DNA of 64,000 bases from Splendidivirga corallicola (lineage in GTDB: Bacteria; Bacteroidota; Bacteroidia; Cytophagales; Cyclobacteriaceae): the NCBI GenBank assembly GCA_030442035.1, contig JAUJEA010000008.1, positions 271,962-335,961 on the forward strand. Reading direction: 5' to 3'. The notes beneath the pieces were generated by a model that saw only the letters and a program-made list of their open reading frames with translations, did no database searches and was not told the DNA's origin. A program made the translations under genes and the position numbers. Positions 17,901-26,426 of the stretch are shown in pieces. Each line of letters begins with the position of its first letter. Positions within the stretch are counted from its first letter, which is position 1.

Positions 17901-19243
17901 AATACTGGCAACAAAATCTAAGAACCATTTATAATAATTTCGAAGATGAACAATCAAATGGCATAAGGGTTAAATGGTTTAGCAATCAGGAAAAGGCTTA
18001 TCAGTCATTACATTCATTAAACAAAATTGACCGGAAATTTGAATTAAAAGGGCTACCAGGTAAGTACAAAAATGACTATGTATTTCTTGGTATAGGATTT
18101 TATTCAAGAAATGAACTTAGGGCGGTGATGGGTCTTATGAAATTCAATGGACCCTATGGTCAGATTGATATTGATGCAATCAATCCGTTTGCGACGACTT
18201 GTGCCACCTTATTCGATGCCTATTACAATCAGTCGAAGGCCGCAAAGGTTGAAAGGCTGAATCGTAAACTAGCGAACATTGTCTCTCATTCTACCGATGC
18301 CATTGTTAGTATAAACAACGACAGAACTGTGAATAGTTGGAATAAGGGTGCTGAAACTCTGTTTGGTTATTGTTCGGAAGAAATCATTGGCCAGGATATT
18401 TCGATAATTATTCCGGAAGATAAACTAGAAGAATCTTATAAACTTGCAAGCCGAACTTCGAAGGGTGAAATGATTTCCGGCTTTGAAACGATTCGCATAA
18501 ATCGAGAGGGAGAAAGGATCGATGTTGTCTTCTCTTTATTCCCACTTAACAATGAAAATAATGAAGTGATTGGTATCTCCGGGATCATAAGAGACAACCG
18601 GGAAAAAATCAGGTTGGATCAAATGCGTTTAAAATCAATACTTGAGGGAGAAGAAAATGAACGTGATAGAATTGCACATGATTTGCATGACGGGCTGGGG
18701 CAAATCCTATCAGCCTTAATTATCAATTTACAGGCCGTCAAACTCAATATTGATAGTGATGTTGACAATTTGATAAAGATAGCAAGACAAGCCAACGAAG
18801 AATATCGAGCCATTACGCAAAACCTTATCTCTCCAACACTCAAGGGGGAAGGTCTGATAGATTCGATTAAAAATATTTGTGATACACTCTGTAAGGGTAT
18901 CGGTCATAAAATCCGTTTTAAATTTAGTTCTATTAACAAACTTGAACTGTCCATTGAGGTATTATTATATCGTTGCGCACAGGAATTGATCAACAATGCC
19001 GTAAAGCATTCAAAATCAGACAGCATTGAGGTTAGCTTAACACAGCTGTCCAATGAAGTTTGCTTAAAAGTCAGGGATAATGGAATTGGTTTTGATCATA
19101 AAAATAAATTAACATTCAAGGGATTTGGTTTGTATAGCATGAAGTCAAGGGTCCAAATGTATGGAGGGATCTTTAAACTTTGGTCGAAGAAGAATGTTGG
19201 TACCATTGCCAAAATTATCCTGGACACATCATCGACTTCTTAA
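14984..19243 (+). CDS. Multi-PAS/GAF sensor histidine kinase of the NarL/HisKA_3 type
   Basis: A very large cytoplasmic kinase of 1419 residues without obvious membrane segments. I read, in order: PAS (about 20-140), GAF (about 150-305), PAS (about 320-440), PAS (about 450-590), GAF (about 600-790), PAS (about 795-905), GAF (about 915-1090), PAS (about 1095-1215), a HisKA_3 dimerisation domain with phospho-acceptor His1235 in RIAHDLHDGLGQ, and an HATPase with N box CAQELINNAVKHSKS and G box VRDNGIGFD. The family autophosphorylates and passes phosphate to LuxR-type regulators; one is encoded directly downstream. Eight sensor modules suggest integration of several intracellular signals. It lies 254 bp after cheR, beyond a hairpin, so it probably has its own promoter but may be functionally tied to the Che system. 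Confidence 0.9.
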   Translation: MIYENIINELKAKDSNTHQFDIFLDFFQHSPDIMIVLNGDHKIIECNKITTAKFALGKSEIIGKQLDQLFDDEEVIRNLLHCFKKFIETGYCENIEIKIKNRQGESLFFSINGTSIKNKEGQIIYSRLIWRDITEIKKIQLIQSVLYNISDAAQNNDLNIHSFCQVVHHQLKKVIEATNFYISIHNTQTDEVSFIYVVDAHIGEKHQAYQTRKFSNGLTELVIKQAKSLLIKENLEGHLKNNRIGRYYGKRAESWLGIPLRTKNEIFGVLAVQSYEFQNAYNQEDLQLLEFVSDQISRSIHWQRSQVELKKAYELNKRILETSDLIFYVVNVESHDDLMQNKLTYISPQAEQIFGIDSKRFLTDSTFWFNSIHPDDVALVQVETKKMLGSRDPVTRQYRVKNHKSGDYVWLEDTVVPAFSQTGEIKEIYGSARDITERKSWEKALTKSQNQYKNFINYSQEGIWRIEYPGPLNIDLPRNELARKILFEGHIAECNLRMAKMYGYQKPSGLIGKRMIDLFNPTSEEELEIAVQRAENFIKKGFVVNGTISREKNKKGKDIYLSNSTIAIINKKQEIEEMWGIQREVTNEVKAKEQIKQSLKELQMIDNVNSYSIGGLSIDNLAKITHEAFNKISPDLSVFRFFVFDEESENLNLIHENVAQSLHSTHKKNKLNLDALIHPFQRQSAFRETLKSGKFIITYAKNYNNQTALRKYDEKLIQYVRWVQWAQCLLEIQTLIVIPLVAEGEFLGLINLGYKKTLTPNQIKSIKRFTNGVMNALIKSQAEKKVESQRKFNETILNYLPAGIVVFDREYKYQYINQAWVKDQEFRKWLVGKTDYDYCERSGESKNLAIKREVAFNQAVESKSGIDWIDTQTDTDGEEKHVLRKIEPYYENERLEYLIGYGIDITEQKKLEKLLLNLTHIQKRFIIEGPEVNIFNELLAVFLKLTKSDSGFVALKDDEVEKNAYIIKSATNKYWQQNLRTIYNNFEDEQSNGIRVKWFSNQEKAYQSLHSLNKIDRKFELKGLPGKYKNDYVFLGIGFYSRNELRAVMGLMKFNGPYGQIDIDAINPFATTCATLFDAYYNQSKAAKVERLNRKLANIVSHSTDAIVSINNDRTVNSWNKGAETLFGYCSEEIIGQDISIIIPEDKLEESYKLASRTSKGEMISGFETIRINREGERIDVVFSLFPLNNENNEVIGISGIIRDNREKIRLDQMRLKSILEGEENERDRIAHDLHDGLGQILSALIINLQAVKLNIDSDVDNLIKIARQANEEYRAITQNLISPTLKGEGLIDSIKNICDTLCKGIGHKIRFKFSSINKLELSIEVLLYRCAQELINNAVKHSKSDSIEVSLTQLSNEVCLKVRDNGIGFDHKNKLTFKGFGLYSMKSRVQMYGGIFKLWSKKNVGTIAKIILDTSSTS

Positions 19244-19261
19244 TCTGAATACAATCTCTTA

Positions 19262-19308
19262 AAAATACCAAGAGATGATTTAATTTGAGATCATTCTGCT
19301 GGTATTTT
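19262..19308 (+). terminator. Hairpin between kinase and response regulator genes
   Basis: AAAATACCA (19262-19270) pairs with TGGTATTTT (19300-19308), and an inner ATGAT/ATCAT can extend the fold. A T-rich arm and an A-rich tail follow. It could terminate or attenuate the kinase transcript before the regulator gene. The A-T-rich stem makes this uncertain. Confidence 0.4.
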
Positions 19309-19386
19309 ATTAAAAAATTGCTATTTTAATCAGATAATAGCATGCGCCGTACACTGGTCGCTGAACTTGTAAATATAGTTGGGAAA

Positions 19387-20010
19387 ATGATAAACATCGC
19401 ACTGATTGATGACCACAAACTTATTCGAAGTGGCATAAAGAAATTACTATCCACCTATGAAGATTTAAATGTGATCGACGAATATGGCAATTACAATGAG
19501 GCGCTTGAAAACTTCAATAATAAGGTAGATGTCTGGTTGATTGATATTTCACTTGGGGATGGAAATGGAATTGATCTTCTGAAAAAATGGCGTAATAGAC
19601 GTAAGGATATTAGGGTTATTTTCTTGAGTGTTCATAAAGAAAGTTATTATGTTATTAAAGCACTGGAAACTGGCGCCAATGGTTACCTTTATAAAGATGT
19701 AAGTGTAGAAGAGATCATAACTGCCATAAAAAGGGTATACCAGGGAAAAAATTATTATTCCAATGAAATATCCGAAATACTTATCAACAACCTGCACAAC
19801 GATTCCAAATGGAATTTACCTAAACTCACAAGTAGAGAAACAGAAATTTTAAATTTTATTGTAGGTGGATTTTCAACAAAAGAAATAGCCAATGAATTGA
19901 GCGTAAGCCCACGTACCGTAGACAGCCACCGCACAAACATTTTGGATAAATTCGGTTTTAAAAATACTACACAAATGGTGAGAGTTTTGACTAAGGAAAA
20001 CTTTATTTGA
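19387..20010 (+). CDS. LuxR/NarL-family response regulator
   Basis: A 207-residue regulator from the ATG at 19387, chosen because the receiver fold begins at once (MINIALIDDHKLIRSGI); an in-frame ATG at 19342 would add an unlikely 15-residue tail. The receiver has acidic residues LIDDH, phospho-acceptor Asp53 (VWLIDISLGDG) and Lys in YLYKDVS. The C-terminal LuxR helix-turn-helix is clear (LTSRETEILNFIVGGFSTKE, SVSPRTVDSHRTNI). It should be phosphorylated by the adjacent HisKA_3 kinase and control transcription of unknown genes. It converges with the metallophosphatase gene, 11 bp away. Confidence 0.93.
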   Translation: MINIALIDDHKLIRSGIKKLLSTYEDLNVIDEYGNYNEALENFNNKVDVWLIDISLGDGNGIDLLKKWRNRRKDIRVIFLSVHKESYYVIKALETGANGYLYKDVSVEEIITAIKRVYQGKNYYSNEISEILINNLHNDSKWNLPKLTSRETEILNFIVGGFSTKEIANELSVSPRTVDSHRTNILDKFGFKNTTQMVRVLTKENFI

Positions 20011-20021
20011 TGTTTCTTTGA

Positions 20022-20933
20022 TTACTTCACATCAATCGCACGGCTGGAATTGATTTTTTTCTTTTTCTTTCTATCAAATATGTAATCTATTCTTCCAAGT
20101 TTGATTCCGGCCCACCCTACCTGGTTAATGATCGTTTCATGACCTTCTTTATTGAGAATCTGTTCCGGTGCCTCTAAAAATGTATGTGTATGGCCTCCAA
20201 TGATCAAATCGATTCCGCTCACATTTTCGGCAAGCTTTTGGTCCGATATTTTTGTGCCGCGGTAACGGTAACCCAAATGTGATAAGCATACAATCAGGTT
20301 GCATTGCTTCATTTCAAGCTCTCTAACCATGTCCGTAGCTATGCCGATCGGATCAAGGTATTTTGTTCCACCCGACAACCGATCATTTACAAGTCCGTGC
20401 AGTTCAATACCTAAGCCAAAAACACCAATTTTGATATCACCTTTTTGGAAAATTTTATAAGGCTCGAAATGATTATTTAAAATGGTTTCAGAGAAATCAT
20501 AGTTAGCAGTCACGAAAGGGAAATTGGCATGTGGCAGCATTTCTTTCAACCCCTCCAGGCCATTGTCGAAGTCATGGTTCCCTATGGTTGCCAAATCATA
20601 GCCCATTTCGCTCATCAACTTAAATTCAACTTCTCCCCCAAAAAAGTTAAAATATGGTGTTCCCTGGAATATATCACCAGCATCCAGAAGCAATACATGC
20701 TCCTCTTCTTCTCTTATCTGTTTAATTAATGAAGCCCTCCTCGCCATACCACCTAATCCGCTATTTCGTCCCCTACCCTCAGGAAATGGTTCTACTCTTG
20801 AATGCATATCATTGGTATGCAAAATAGTCAATTTTGATAGAGGCTTTAAGCCAAAGGAAGTATCAACAGACAGAGAAGTACCAAGCGCCAGGCTGCTGAT
20901 AATCGTTTTTTTTACAAATTCCCGTCTATCCAT
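20022..20933 (-). CDS. 5'-nucleotidase-type metallophosphatase, catalytic domain as a separate protein
   Basis: A 303-residue exported protein holding only the N-terminal catalytic half of UshA-like 5'-nucleotidases. The N-terminus MDRREFVKKTIISSLALG resembles a Tat-type signal (RR followed by a hydrophobic stretch). The metal and phosphate motifs are complete: LHTNDMHSR, DAGDIFQGTPYF, TIGNHDFDNG, CLSHLGYR and GGHTHTFLEAP. It should hydrolyse nucleotides or related phosphomonoesters in the periplasm. The substrate-binding C-terminal domain is encoded by the gene immediately upstream in the same operon, 18 bp away. The length is normal for the isolated catalytic domain, so this is a true split rather than a truncation. 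Confidence 0.9.
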   Translation of the reverse strand: MDRREFVKKTIISSLALGTSLSVDTSFGLKPLSKLTILHTNDMHSRVEPFPEGRGRNSGLGGMARRASLIKQIREEEEHVLLLDAGDIFQGTPYFNFFGGEVEFKLMSEMGYDLATIGNHDFDNGLEGLKEMLPHANFPFVTANYDFSETILNNHFEPYKIFQKGDIKIGVFGLGIELHGLVNDRLSGGTKYLDPIGIATDMVRELEMKQCNLIVCLSHLGYRYRGTKISDQKLAENVSGIDLIIGGHTHTFLEAPEQILNKEGHETIINQVGWAGIKLGRIDYIFDRKKKKKINSSRAIDVK

Positions 20934-20951
20934 TACCTTGAGTTATTTGGG

Positions 20952-21698
20952 TTATAGTTTGATACGCTCATCCAATTTCGCTTCTATCTTTCTGCCTTGA
21001 TCATGTAATTCTGCAATGTGATTTAATATCATATCCCTAACCGGATACTGAAGATCTTCAACAAACTTTGTCTCCTTCAAAAATGAAAATCCACCTCCCC
21101 CCTGCGCCAGGTAATCGGATATGGCTAGGGTATAGCGTCGATTGGGTTCAATGTCTTTTCCTTGAATTTTAATAGAAACAGCCTTGCCATCCCTCACGGA
21201 AAATTCGGCTCCCGCCGCAACATTTCTCATGGTTTTGGCACAATGATCAAAAAATTGTTGCACCTGCTCTGAAGAAAGTTCCAATATCCACATGGCATTT
21301 TCAAAAGGCATCAGTTCATAGATATGCTCAACCCTGATCGCTCCTTCTGAAATTGGAACCCTCAGTCCACCATGGGCATTAATCACTGCTATATCCACAC
21401 TTCCGGTATACTTCCGTTCAGACTGTATGAGCAGCAGATCTGCCACAAAATTTCCTAAGGTTGATTCACCTCTTCCAGGTTTGTTGTTTAGTTCATGTTG
21501 AGCATAACCAATCACCTTTTTCATTTGTTCATCCAATTCAGACTTAAATGGTTGAATGAGTGCCTTGGCTAGGCTATCTTCGATTATATCCTTATTGATC
21601 TCCAATGTGCTAAATGCCACATCAGTCTGATCCAAAATTTTTGGTGAGCATCCTAGAAGGACAATGGAGATAAAGAATAGACTAAACTGTATCCTCAT
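20952..21698 (-). CDS. 5'-nucleotidase C-terminal (substrate-binding) domain lipoprotein
   Basis: A predicted lipoprotein of 248 residues; MRIQFSLFFISIVLLGC ends in a lipobox at Cys17. The rest is the UshA C-terminal domain: GRGESTLGNFVADLL, IAVINAHGGLRVPISEGAI (normally NxGGxR in this family), YELMPFENAM and YLAQGGGGFSF. In one-piece enzymes this domain binds the nucleoside and closes over the metal site. Here it is transcribed first and the catalytic half second, the reverse of the domain order in the fused enzyme. The two proteins presumably act together at the membrane, which is inference. Confidence 0.88.
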   Translation of the reverse strand: MRIQFSLFFISIVLLGCSPKILDQTDVAFSTLEINKDIIEDSLAKALIQPFKSELDEQMKKVIGYAQHELNNKPGRGESTLGNFVADLLLIQSERKYTGSVDIAVINAHGGLRVPISEGAIRVEHIYELMPFENAMWILELSSEQVQQFFDHCAKTMRNVAAGAEFSVRDGKAVSIKIQGKDIEPNRRYTLAISDYLAQGGGGFSFLKETKFVEDLQYPVRDMILNHIAELHDQGRKIEAKLDERIKL

Positions 21699-21892
21699 GA
21701 ATGACAGAAAGAAAATGAAATTTGAAAGTGAATCCTTAAATGAATAACTAAAATTAACACGAATTTTAGTTTTTGGGAATATTCCAAAAATTTCTTTTGG
21801 TCAATTTCTTATTAACAGTTTGTTAACAGTTTTTTGTATAGACGGCTCAAATAACAGTTGAAAATTAAATAAATTTGGCTGATCCAAACAAC

Positions 21893-24124
21893 ATGAACTT
21901 GATTCCCAATCACATAAAGGTATTGCAGGTATTTATCGCTCTGTTATTTCATTCCATAACATTAAGTGCTCAGAATGGAGGTTCAACACCTCAACTTCAT
22001 ATCCAAAAAGCGGTCTCTGATATTCAATTGGATGGAGAACTCAATGAAGAAGCCTGGAAAAAGGCCGAGGTGGCTAAAGATTTTCATCAATATTTCCCAT
22101 TCGACACTTCTTATTCCGAGACAAAATCGGAAATAAGGATGACCTATGACGACAACTTCCTTTACATTGCTACAATTTGCAGAGATGTAAAAAAAGGTGG
22201 TTATGTCACAAATTCACTGAGACGTGACTTCAGAGGATTGGGTAATGATGGCATCAGCATCATTCTGGATCCTTTCCGGGATCAAACAAACGCTTTTTTT
22301 TTCGGACTTAACCCATTCAATATTCAAAGAGAAGCTTTGATTTCCAATGGTGGAAACGGTCGAAATAGTTTTTCTCTTTCGTGGGATAACAAATGGTATT
22401 CGGCCAGTAAGATCTATGATGGCTACTGGATTGGAGAAATTGCTATCCCCTTCAAAACATTGCGATTCAAAGAGGGTTCAAAAGAATGGGGTATCAATTT
22501 TTATCGCCTGGATAGCAAACAGAATGAGCGTTCGAGTTGGGTCCATATTCCCAGAAACTTCCTCATTTTTTCATTAGCTCATACCGGAAACTTATTGTGG
22601 GACAAGCCCTTAAAAAAACCAGGTGCTAATGTTGCAGTGATTCCGTATGTTACGGGAGGTATCAGCAAAAATCATGAGGAAGGGGAAGATAGCGATCATA
22701 TGGGAAAGATTGGTGGAGATGCTAAAATTGCTGTTGGCCCCTCACTTAATCTTGACTTGACCGTGAATCCGGATTTTTCACAAGTTGAAGTAGACCAGCA
22801 GGTGACAAACCTGGATAGATTCGAATTGTTCTTTCCGGAAAGAAGGCAATTCTTTCTTGAGAATGCCGATTTGTTTGGAAGTTTCGGAACCAACAGGATA
22901 CGTCCTTTTTTTTCCAGGAGAATAGGAATAGCCAGAGATACTATCAATGATGTCAATGTTGAAAACAAAATCATTTATGGAGCAAGGCTTAGTGGAAAGA
23001 TCAATGAAAACTGGAGAATTGGTTTTATGAATATGCAAACTTCAAAGGATGAGGACATTGGTTTGGAAAGCTTCAATTATACCGTGGGCGCTGTGCAAAG
23101 AAAGGTATTTCGAAGATCGAATATTGGAGTCATTTTCGTAAACAAGCAAACCTTCAAAGAAAATGGATCCGACAATTTTACTTTAAATCCATCAAATTAT
23201 AACCGTACTATTGGGATCGACTATAACCTGGCTTCTGCGGATAACACATGGACAGGAAAAACCTTTTATCATCGTTCGTTCACAGAAGAAAATGCTGAAA
23301 AAGAATTTGCGCATGGATTCGACCTTGCTTATAACCACAGAAATTATTCTCTTGAATGGAGTCATCAGGTTGTTGGCGAAAATTATGATGCCGAAGTGGG
23401 ATTTATTCCCAGACTAGGTTTTAACCGTATTAATCCTGAATTGGAGTTCTTTTTATATCCCAATTCAAAAATCATCAATAGACATGGACCTACTTTGGAG
23501 GCAGAGGTGATATGGAATAAAGAAAATGGGCGAACAGATCATGAATATTCCCTGGGTTATTCCATTAACTTTCAGAATGCTGCTCGTCTTAATTTTTCTC
23601 TTGAAAATAACTACACTTTTCTTACAAGTTCTTTCGATCCTACCAGAACCGATGGTGTGGAATTACCTGAATTTACAGATTATAATTATACCAATGCACA
23701 ATTATTTTACACGTCGGATCAGAGAAAAGCTTTTTACTATGAACTCGAATTCAGAGCTGGCCAGTTTTTCAATGGAAGTATCTTTAGTATGTCCGGTAAT
23801 TTAAATTATCGGTATCAACCTTATGTTGTATTCAGTTTGAATTATTCTTACGACAATATTAGGTTACCTGCACCATTTTCCGATGCAGATCTGTTGTTGA
23901 TAGGTCCAAGAATAGACCTGACATTCTCTCGAAGCGTTTTTTTCACCACCTTCATACAATACAATAATCAAATTGATAACATTAACATCAATTCCAGGTT
24001 TCAATGGCGTTTCAAACCCGTATCAGATCTGTTTGTAGTTTATACTGACAATTATTTTCCTGATAGCTTTAAAGTGAAAAACAGGGCCTTGGTAGTGAAG
24101 TTCACCTACTGGCTCAATATTTGA
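21893..24124 (+). CDS. Outer-membrane protein with CBM9-like N-domain and DUF5916-type barrel
   Basis: A protein of 743 residues from the ATG at 21893; a TTG 18 bp upstream is in frame. It has a signal peptide ending near SITLSAQ. Residues about 30-220 resemble the carbohydrate-binding family 9-like domain found in Bacteroidota proteins (DIQLDGELNEEAWKKAE, MTYDDNFLYIATICRD, WIGEIAIPFKTLRF). The rest resembles DUF5916: NPDFSQVEVDQQVTNLDRFE and FPERRQFFLENADLFG are its hallmark. Long stretches of alternating aromatic residues and a terminal VVKFTYWLNI suggest an outer-membrane beta-barrel. Function and ligand are unknown. It is divergent from the split nucleotidase operon across about 195 bp. 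Confidence 0.82.
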   Translation: MNLIPNHIKVLQVFIALLFHSITLSAQNGGSTPQLHIQKAVSDIQLDGELNEEAWKKAEVAKDFHQYFPFDTSYSETKSEIRMTYDDNFLYIATICRDVKKGGYVTNSLRRDFRGLGNDGISIILDPFRDQTNAFFFGLNPFNIQREALISNGGNGRNSFSLSWDNKWYSASKIYDGYWIGEIAIPFKTLRFKEGSKEWGINFYRLDSKQNERSSWVHIPRNFLIFSLAHTGNLLWDKPLKKPGANVAVIPYVTGGISKNHEEGEDSDHMGKIGGDAKIAVGPSLNLDLTVNPDFSQVEVDQQVTNLDRFELFFPERRQFFLENADLFGSFGTNRIRPFFSRRIGIARDTINDVNVENKIIYGARLSGKINENWRIGFMNMQTSKDEDIGLESFNYTVGAVQRKVFRRSNIGVIFVNKQTFKENGSDNFTLNPSNYNRTIGIDYNLASADNTWTGKTFYHRSFTEENAEKEFAHGFDLAYNHRNYSLEWSHQVVGENYDAEVGFIPRLGFNRINPELEFFLYPNSKIINRHGPTLEAEVIWNKENGRTDHEYSLGYSINFQNAARLNFSLENNYTFLTSSFDPTRTDGVELPEFTDYNYTNAQLFYTSDQRKAFYYELEFRAGQFFNGSIFSMSGNLNYRYQPYVVFSLNYSYDNIRLPAPFSDADLLLIGPRIDLTFSRSVFFTTFIQYNNQIDNININSRFQWRFKPVSDLFVVYTDNYFPDSFKVKNRALVVKFTYWLNI

Positions 24125-24195
24125 TTTGAAATTGTGTAGGAATAACAATATACACTGGCCCAACGTTGGTAGAGTAATTTTAAAAAACCACATCC

Positions 24196-24882
24196 ATGAA
24201 TTTACAAAAGATAGCATTCGTTTTCGCATTTATATTCATTTCAACAGCGGTGCATTCCCAAAGCAGGGATTCGAGAAAATTAATTTCTTTTGATAGGATC
24301 AAAGTATTCGGAAATATAAATGTAACACTACAGGAAGGAACAAAAGAAAAAGCTGAGATAAGAGTCAGAGGGCTATCAACAGAAAAGGTGATTACCTATG
24401 TTTCTCAGGGACTATTAAAGGTTAAATTACAGGACGGCAACTTCAAAGATGTAAATATAGATGTGTTGATCACCTATAGAGAACTCAGAGAAATCACTGC
24501 CAGTGCCTCAGCATATATTCAGTCCAAATCCATCATTAAAGGAGATAAACTGGAAGTAGGCGCTGGAAGTGCCGGAAACATAGTGCTGAAGGTCGACCTG
24601 AATGCCATTGATATTACCGCGGATACAGGAGCCAGGATTGATATTTCAGGCAGTACAAAAAGGCAAAATTCAAAAGTGACTTTAGGAGCACAATTGGATG
24701 CTTCGAAACTTGATTGTAATGAAGCCTTTGTTAAATCAAATACCGGCGGGCAAATATTCCTAAGAGCAAATAAACATATTGATGCGGTTGCAGCCACTGG
24801 TGCACAAATCCTGTACCGGGGAAATCCTGAATACAGGAATGTTAAATCCAGTCTGGGTGGAGAGGTAATCCATCGTCATTAG
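24196..24882 (+). CDS. GIN-domain (DUF2807) exported protein
   Basis: A 228-residue protein with a signal peptide ending near STAVHSQS. The remainder is a DUF2807/head-GIN domain of right-handed beta-helix type: ISFDRIKVFGNINVTLQEG at the start, then short repeating strands such as ADTGARIDISGSTK, VTLGAQLDASKLDCNEA and VAATGAQILYRGNP. Proteins of this family are common in Bacteroidota and have been labelled putative adhesins; a biochemical role is not established. It lies 71 bp after the DUF5916 protein and may share its transcript. Confidence 0.85.
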   Translation: MNLQKIAFVFAFIFISTAVHSQSRDSRKLISFDRIKVFGNINVTLQEGTKEKAEIRVRGLSTEKVITYVSQGLLKVKLQDGNFKDVNIDVLITYRELREITASASAYIQSKSIIKGDKLEVGAGSAGNIVLKVDLNAIDITADTGARIDISGSTKRQNSKVTLGAQLDASKLDCNEAFVKSNTGGQIFLRANKHIDAVAATGAQILYRGNPEYRNVKSSLGGEVIHRH

Positions 24883-25044
24883 TTTCATGATGTTGTCCAG
24901 TCATTAAAAACTGACCTTCCAATCGGGAAACTAATCTTTTTTTATATCAGGTAAATGGTTAAATTGTAAGAAAGACGACTAATTATCCATACTTTTGGTA
25001 TATCCTTTGAGATATTTTTTCGTGTAATTCAGAGTTGATTCTAT

Positions 25045-25587
25045 TTGCGATCGTTGAAAAATTTTATTTTATCCATCCATGTATTCATCTTGGCCATCAG
25101 CACAGTTCAGGCTGATCATATCTCTTTGGCTGAAATCAGGGAGGAATTTTACGAAGCAACCATTGATTCCAAAATAGCAGTTACACTTTTTCAAAAAATA
25201 GAAAAGATAAACGACCCCTCGCCACTTGTATTGGCTTATAAAGGTGCTACACAAGCCATTCTGACAAAAACAGTCTGGAATCCTATTACCAAATTATCCC
25301 TATTAAAAGCATCCCGAAATAACTTTAATAAAGCCGTTATCAAAGATGAGTTAAACCTCGAAATTCGATTCCTCAGATTCTCAGTACAACATCATATCCC
25401 GGTCTATTTGGGTTTCAGCAAAAATCTCAAGGAAGATAAACATCACATTCTCAATAATCTAACACAATTCAGTAATCTGAGCCTAAGCAAAAGAGTACTG
25501 AATTACATTTTCAAATTTCTCATTGATTCGGAGAGATACACTCAGGAAGAAGTGGCCATGATTAAGGACCAGGTAGGACGAACTTGA
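25045..25587 (+). CDS. Small exported helical protein, function unknown
   Basis: I do not assign a function. The 180-residue frame begins with a TTG (25045 or 25054); no in-frame ATG lies before the signal-peptide-like stretch LKNFILSIHVFILAISTVQA, so an unusual start is implied. The mature part is predicted to be mostly helical, with YKGATQAILTKTVWNPITKL resembling proteins of similar size in other Bacteroidota that carry the same signal-plus-helical layout. The gene is flanked by about 160 bp upstream and 260 bp downstream of non-coding AT-rich DNA. Confidence 0.65.
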   Translation: MRSLKNFILSIHVFILAISTVQADHISLAEIREEFYEATIDSKIAVTLFQKIEKINDPSPLVLAYKGATQAILTKTVWNPITKLSLLKASRNNFNKAVIKDELNLEIRFLRFSVQHHIPVYLGFSKNLKEDKHHILNNLTQFSNLSLSKRVLNYIFKFLIDSERYTQEEVAMIKDQVGRT

Positions 25588-25850
25588 CGGTAATTTTGAG
25601 TTATGAATTATGAATTTCAAGTTAATTCACAGCTGTTAACCATATCTCCATACCATTCCGTTTTTCTATTTATTTAACATTTTTTAACAAACATTAACAT
25701 GCCTTAACTCAGCTATCAAAAATTATTCTTTACCATTGAAGTAGATTTTAACGTTATAATAAATAACTGGGCCTAATGGTATGAAATATGGGTGGAACAT
25801 TTTTTTACAGGCACGAGACAACCTTTCTTCAACGCTTAGCATTTTAGTCA

Positions 25851-26426
25851 ATGAGTACTCTAATAATTAACAAACCTAGAGAATTGACTATAGAGCAACT
25901 TCTACTTCTTTGTAAAGACGGTGATAGCAGAGCTCAGAAAACACTTTATGAGCGATATGCTGACAGAATGTTCAGGGTGGCCTATCGCTACGTTAAGAAT
26001 GAGTTTGATGCTGAAGATATCCTCATTAACGGTTTTGTAAAGGTTTTTCAGAATTTGTGCAGAATGGAATATATGGGAGAAAAAAGCCTTGAAGCCTGGA
26101 TAAAGAGGATTGTGATCAACGAAGCGCTCATGCATCTCCGTAAAAACAATAATTTCAATTTGGTTGAAGACACTTATGCCAATACTGTTGGAGAAGCGTC
26201 TACCATTCACAGTGAATTGGCAGCTGAAGAAATTTATGCTCTAATACTGCAATTACCTATTGGCTATCGAACGGTGTTTAACTTGTATGTCATTGAAGGT
26301 TATAGTCACAAAGAAATTGCGGAAAAACTGAATGTAAGCGAAAATACATCAAAATCTCAACTGAGCAAGGGACGCGCTCTTTTGAGAAAAATATTAGAAA
26401 AAAATGGAATTCATTATGAGATTTGA
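25851..26426 (+). CDS. ECF-type RNA polymerase sigma factor
   Basis: A 191-residue sigma-70 factor with only regions 2 and 4. Region 2 is visible in DSRAQKTLYERYADRMFRVA and YRYVKNEFDAEDILINGFVK. Region 4 is in LQLPIGYRTVFNLYVIEGYS followed by HKEIAEKLNVSENTSKSQLS, the -35-binding helix-turn-helix. Such factors redirect RNA polymerase to specific promoters and are usually held by a membrane anti-sigma factor. The next gene overlaps this one by 11 nt and has the right topology for that partner. No FecI-type receptor gene is adjacent, unlike the second ECF factor at 44732. Confidence 0.93.
   Translation: MSTLIINKPRELTIEQLLLLCKDGDSRAQKTLYERYADRMFRVAYRYVKNEFDAEDILINGFVKVFQNLCRMEYMGEKSLEAWIKRIVINEALMHLRKNNNFNLVEDTYANTVGEASTIHSELAAEEIYALILQLPIGYRTVFNLYVIEGYSHKEIAEKLNVSENTSKSQLSKGRALLRKILEKNGIHYEI

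Noticed and set aside
20007..20035. TTGATGT/ACATCAA hairpin as a bidirectional terminator
   Set aside because: Only 7 bp, overlapping both gene ends and lacking a T tract.
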